Shown: positions 47,899 through 50,048 of the stretch, piece after piece | Layout: each line of letters begins with the position of its first letter | How positions within the stretch are numbered: the stretch's first letter is position 1 | Source of the DNA: an uncultured Candidatus Saccharibacteria bacterium | GTDB taxonomy: Bacteria; Patescibacteriota; Saccharimonadia; Saccharimonadales; Saccharimonadaceae | Assembly (NCBI GenBank): GCA_947367795.1 | Contig: CANBER010000005.1 | Span: forward strand, 1 to 50,048 | DNA length: 50,048 nt | Direction of reading: 5' to 3' | Position numbers and translations under genes: made by a program | Notes under the pieces: model-generated | What the model was told of the DNA's origin: nothing | What the model saw: the letters and a program-made list of their open reading frames with translations, nothing else | Database searches by the model: none

Positions 47899-49434
47899 AT
47901 GCGAGTAATCCAGTTGTGCTTTCGATTACATTTTAGGTATTGTGATGCTGCTGAGGAGAGGTACCGTTTGGCGGAGAAGGAGATATATCAGCCACTGTTC
48001 GCCTTGATCGAGCGCAATCAGCAGAAGACCCGTAATTTTCACTTTACTTTGATGATTTCTGGGCCATGGCTGGAAATGACAGAAAAATACGCTCCAAATT
48101 TAATTGAGAGGCTGAAAAAAATCATCACAAAGGGCGGCGTGGAGTTGGTGGCAGAGCCATATTATTATTCCCTGGCGATTTTTTATAATGAGATGGAGAT
48201 GGCGGAGCAGACGAAGCTGTATCTCGAGAAAGTCAAGAGTCGATTTGGGGTGGAGCGGCGAATTTTGGCGCTGCCGGAGCTGATTTATAATGATAAAATC
48301 GCAAAATGGGCTGAGGAGTTTGGCTTTGCGGGGATGTTAGCGGGTGATGCGTCGCGTGTTTTGGATTGGCGAAGCGCGAACCATGTCTATGAGGCGGCGG
48401 GATGTCAATATTTGCGGGTTTTGTTTGAAAATGTGTATTTGACGCAAATGATAGAACATGCTAATGCGGCAATTTTGAGCGAGAAGCGCGACGAGATGGG
48501 TAGGATGTGTCAGGTTTTGGATTTTAAGAAGTTCGAAAAGTATTTGGATTTGGAGTTTTTGCGGGGGAGACTGGTAAATTTGTATCTGGATGCGGAGTTG
48601 ATCATGCGGCAGCGTCAGCGTGGAGTGATTAAGTTTTTGGATGAGCTGATTGCGGCGTGGACTGAGGCTGAAGATATGAAGATGGCAAATGCGGCGGAGG
48701 CTTGTGTGGCGGAAACGCCAGCGGCGGAAGTGAGTGTAAGGCAGACGATCAGTTGTCTAGGAGATGAAGTCGTGGCCTTGAGAGGGTGTTTGCCGATACG
48801 ATTGTCGGATATTGAATATCAATTACCATGGTGGGTGAACGGTGTGACTCAGAAGCAGCTTGGAGAAAAAATCTATAAGCTGCGCCGAGTAATGGTAGCA
48901 AGTGAAGATGAGAAATTGATGACGGATTATCGTTGGCTAATGCAGCTGGATTATCAAAAAGGGGCGGTGGAATGGGGCATGAAAGTTGTGTCGGAGACAA
49001 TTGATCGCTTGTATACTGAGATTGAGGAAGTTAAAAAGCGTCAAGCAGTAGAGATTTCTCGCGCTTACACGAAGAAGCGTGATCGGGGAGACATTGATAC
49101 GCCGAAGTTTGTGCCTGCGGACGAAGAGACGGAAATTAAGATTAATTTTGGCACGAAACGGACTGTTGGGACTGAGAGCAAGGATTTGCATGCTTCAGAT
49201 AACGATGGTGTGGTACCGGTGCGACGACTTACGAGGAGACCGGGTGTAGTGCCGGAGAGAAAAATCTCAGTGATGACGGATTCGGACGAAGCAATAGACG
49301 TGATTGAAGCTTTGCAGGATGCGGAAGAGGCGGAAATTATTTTGCCAGAAGTGGAAAAGAAGCCCAAAAAGCTGGCTCGAGATGGCGCGAAACATCGGAT
49401 GCGGCGTGTGATTAAAAAGCTAGTAATTGAGTAA
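47899..49434 (+). CDS. GH57-family-like glycoside hydrolase with long C-terminal extension
   Basis: GH57 enzymes act on alpha-glucans. The N-terminal (beta/alpha)7 part (1 to about 230) shows QLCFRLHFRYCDAAEERYRL, HFTLMISGPWLEMTEKYAP, GGVELVAEPYYYSLAIFYNE and the nucleophile motif as ALPELIYNDKIAKWAEEFGF. Residues about 230-330 keep parts of the domain (ISCLGDEV, LPWWVNGVTQKQLGEKIYKL). A charged tail (about 390-511) is unlike GH57 and ends basic (HRMRRVIKKLVIE). The promoter TTGAGA-18 bp-TAGAAT and SD GTGAGGTG support it. Activity on glycogen is an inference. Confidence 0.8.
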   Translation: MRVIQLCFRLHFRYCDAAEERYRLAEKEIYQPLFALIERNQQKTRNFHFTLMISGPWLEMTEKYAPNLIERLKKIITKGGVELVAEPYYYSLAIFYNEMEMAEQTKLYLEKVKSRFGVERRILALPELIYNDKIAKWAEEFGFAGMLAGDASRVLDWRSANHVYEAAGCQYLRVLFENVYLTQMIEHANAAILSEKRDEMGRMCQVLDFKKFEKYLDLEFLRGRLVNLYLDAELIMRQRQRGVIKFLDELIAAWTEAEDMKMANAAEACVAETPAAEVSVRQTISCLGDEVVALRGCLPIRLSDIEYQLPWWVNGVTQKQLGEKIYKLRRVMVASEDEKLMTDYRWLMQLDYQKGAVEWGMKVVSETIDRLYTEIEEVKKRQAVEISRAYTKKRDRGDIDTPKFVPADEETEIKINFGTKRTVGTESKDLHASDNDGVVPVRRLTRRPGVVPERKISVMTDSDEAIDVIEALQDAEEAEIILPEVEKKPKKLARDGAKHRMRRVIKKLVIE

Positions 49435-49463
49435 AAGATGTCCCACGTGGAGTGGGATATCTT
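49435..49463. terminator. Bidirectional terminator between the GH57-like gene and rpmG
   Basis: A 12-bp stem with one G-T pair, AAGATGTCCCAC/GTGGGATATCTT, with a 5-nt loop. The plus strand continues AATTTG and the minus strand TTTTAC. Confidence 0.75.
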
Positions 49464-49476
49464 AATTTGAAGTGAT

Positions 49477-49686
49477 TTAGCGTTTCTTTTCTTTGACTTC
49501 GTTGCGGCCGAGATTCTTTTTGGTTTCGGTGAAAACGACGTGTTTGCGCAGAACAGGATCGTATTTGCGCAATGAAAGTTTATCTGGAGTATTCATGGTA
49601 TTTTTCTTGGTATAATACGCACGAATTCCGGATTCTTCGGAGACTAAACCAACGAGTTTGCGCTTAGTGTTATTCTTCTTTGCCAT
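49477..49686 (-). CDS. rpmG: Ribosomal protein bL33 (L33), zinc-free form
   Basis: The 69 aa include [40 protein letters not shown] and VFTETK, matching L33. The two CxxC motifs of the zinc form are absent. The promoter TTTACA-17 bp-TAAAAT lies upstream with only a few nt of leader before the ATG. Confidence 0.93.
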   Translation of the reverse strand: MAKKNNTKRKLVGLVSEESGIRAYYTKKNTMNTPDKLSLRKYDPVLRKHVVFTETKKNLGRNEVKEKKR

Positions 49687-49733
49687 AATGTCTTTTATTT
49701 TATCACAAAAAAATTGTACTGTAAACCATGAAA

Positions 49734-50048
49734 TTACGCGTCTTGGGAGGTTTCGGCGATTTCGTTGGTGATTCCCTGCCCGGTATTGGGAACATCGGAA
49801 GAATAAACAAAGTCACCCAAAAAGCAGACGATTAGGGCAAAGCAGAGGACTTTCTTGGGACGAATGGGGAGACGATCAAATAATTGAACAGCGAGCGGAT
49901 ACACGAAATAAACGATCGCGAGTCCACAGAGGCCGAAGCAGAAGACACTGAGAAAACAAACGCGTCCACTCAGGCTGAGCCAAGAGTCGCCGTAATCCCA
50001 CCATTTGAGATTTTTGAAGGTCTCTAGGTACCATCCGGTGAAATATTC
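49734..50048 (-). CDS. Putative ABC-transporter type IV (CmpB-like) membrane protein, 5' part outside window
   Basis: Only the last 104 codons are present; the gene enters from the right edge. [20 protein letters not shown] and [20 protein letters not shown] match the PF06541 pattern (EYxTGxxLE...WDYS...NxxGRIC). Two further membrane helices (about [14 protein letters not shown] and [16 protein letters not shown]) and a polar tail follow. The function of this family is unknown. Confidence 0.8.
   Translation of the reverse strand, partial: EYFTGWYLETFKNLKWWDYGDSWLSLSGRVCFLSVFCFGLCGLAIVYFVYPLAVQLFDRLPIRPKKVLCFALIVCFLGDFVYSSDVPNTGQGITNEIAETSQDA

Overview
This 50 kb window comes from a chromosome of the Candidate Phyla Radiation (Patescibacteria), most probably a host-associated Saccharibacterium (TM7). 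The reasons are: no rpmD (L30) between rpsE and rplO, a compact and rearranged ribosomal superoperon, an arginine deiminase operon of the kind known from mammalian-associated Saccharibacteria, short lineage-specific proteins, and FISUMP-type surface domains. The standard genetic code fits: the only tRNA-Trp reads UGG and no gene needs UGA as sense. The phylum call is an inference from gene content.

Layout. 0-5 kb: rplK, an orphan gene, secE-nusG, an orphan gene, a NERD protein and tRNA-Gln. 5.2-5.8 kb: two inverted 224-bp cassettes coding for the C-terminal 70 residues of a variable FISUMP-like surface domain. A third copy of exactly the same length lies at 43.6 kb. 5.9-16.2 kb: cell-surface genes, namely a racemase-like pseudoenzyme, an LCP ligase, an acyltransferase with a G9 tract at its start, LicD, a Wzx flippase, a Wzy polymerase fused to a GT2 glycosyltransferase, a DUF4422 protein, the initiating sugar transferase and VanZ. 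16.2-21.1 kb: recR and the block infA-rpmJ-rpsM-rpsK-rpsD-rpoA-rplQ-rplM-rpsI. 21.1-25.7 kb: sortase, secY, and rplF-rplR-rpsE-rplO under its own promoter. 25.8-33.7 kb: an accessory block that splits the spc operon between rpsH and rplF. It holds two short secreted or anchored proteins, two orphan soluble proteins and the argF-arcA-arcD-like operon. 33.7-40.3 kb: rplC to rpsH. 40.3-43.4 kb: metalloprotease, P-loop kinase, YhhN-like membrane protein and GH25 muramidase. 43.4-47.7 kb: an unstable accessory region with the third cassette, a C39-like mini-protease, duplicated methyltransferases, HTH remnants and a HAD phosphatase. 47.7-50 kb: tRNA-Trp, GH57-like protein, rpmG and a truncated membrane protein.

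How it fits together. The ribosomal, SecE/SecY and RpoA genes are the housekeeping core. The polysaccharide cluster holds initiation, transfer, flipping, polymerisation and probable wall attachment, with acyl and LicD decoration, so it could build and vary a surface glycan. Sortase, GH25 and VanZ are also envelope functions. The arginine operon would supply ATP and ammonia if a carbamate kinase lies elsewhere. Promoters are easy to read (TTGACN, 17 bp, TATAAT, often as TGTGATATAATGG). Several non-ribosomal genes put the -10 box 6-7 bp before ATG, which implies leaderless mRNAs.

The most unusual feature is the family of equal-length, orphan FISUMP cassettes with near-identical ends and a hypervariable middle. 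It looks like a donor pool for surface-protein variation, or diversity-generating-retroelement-type variable repeats without a reverse transcriptase in the window.
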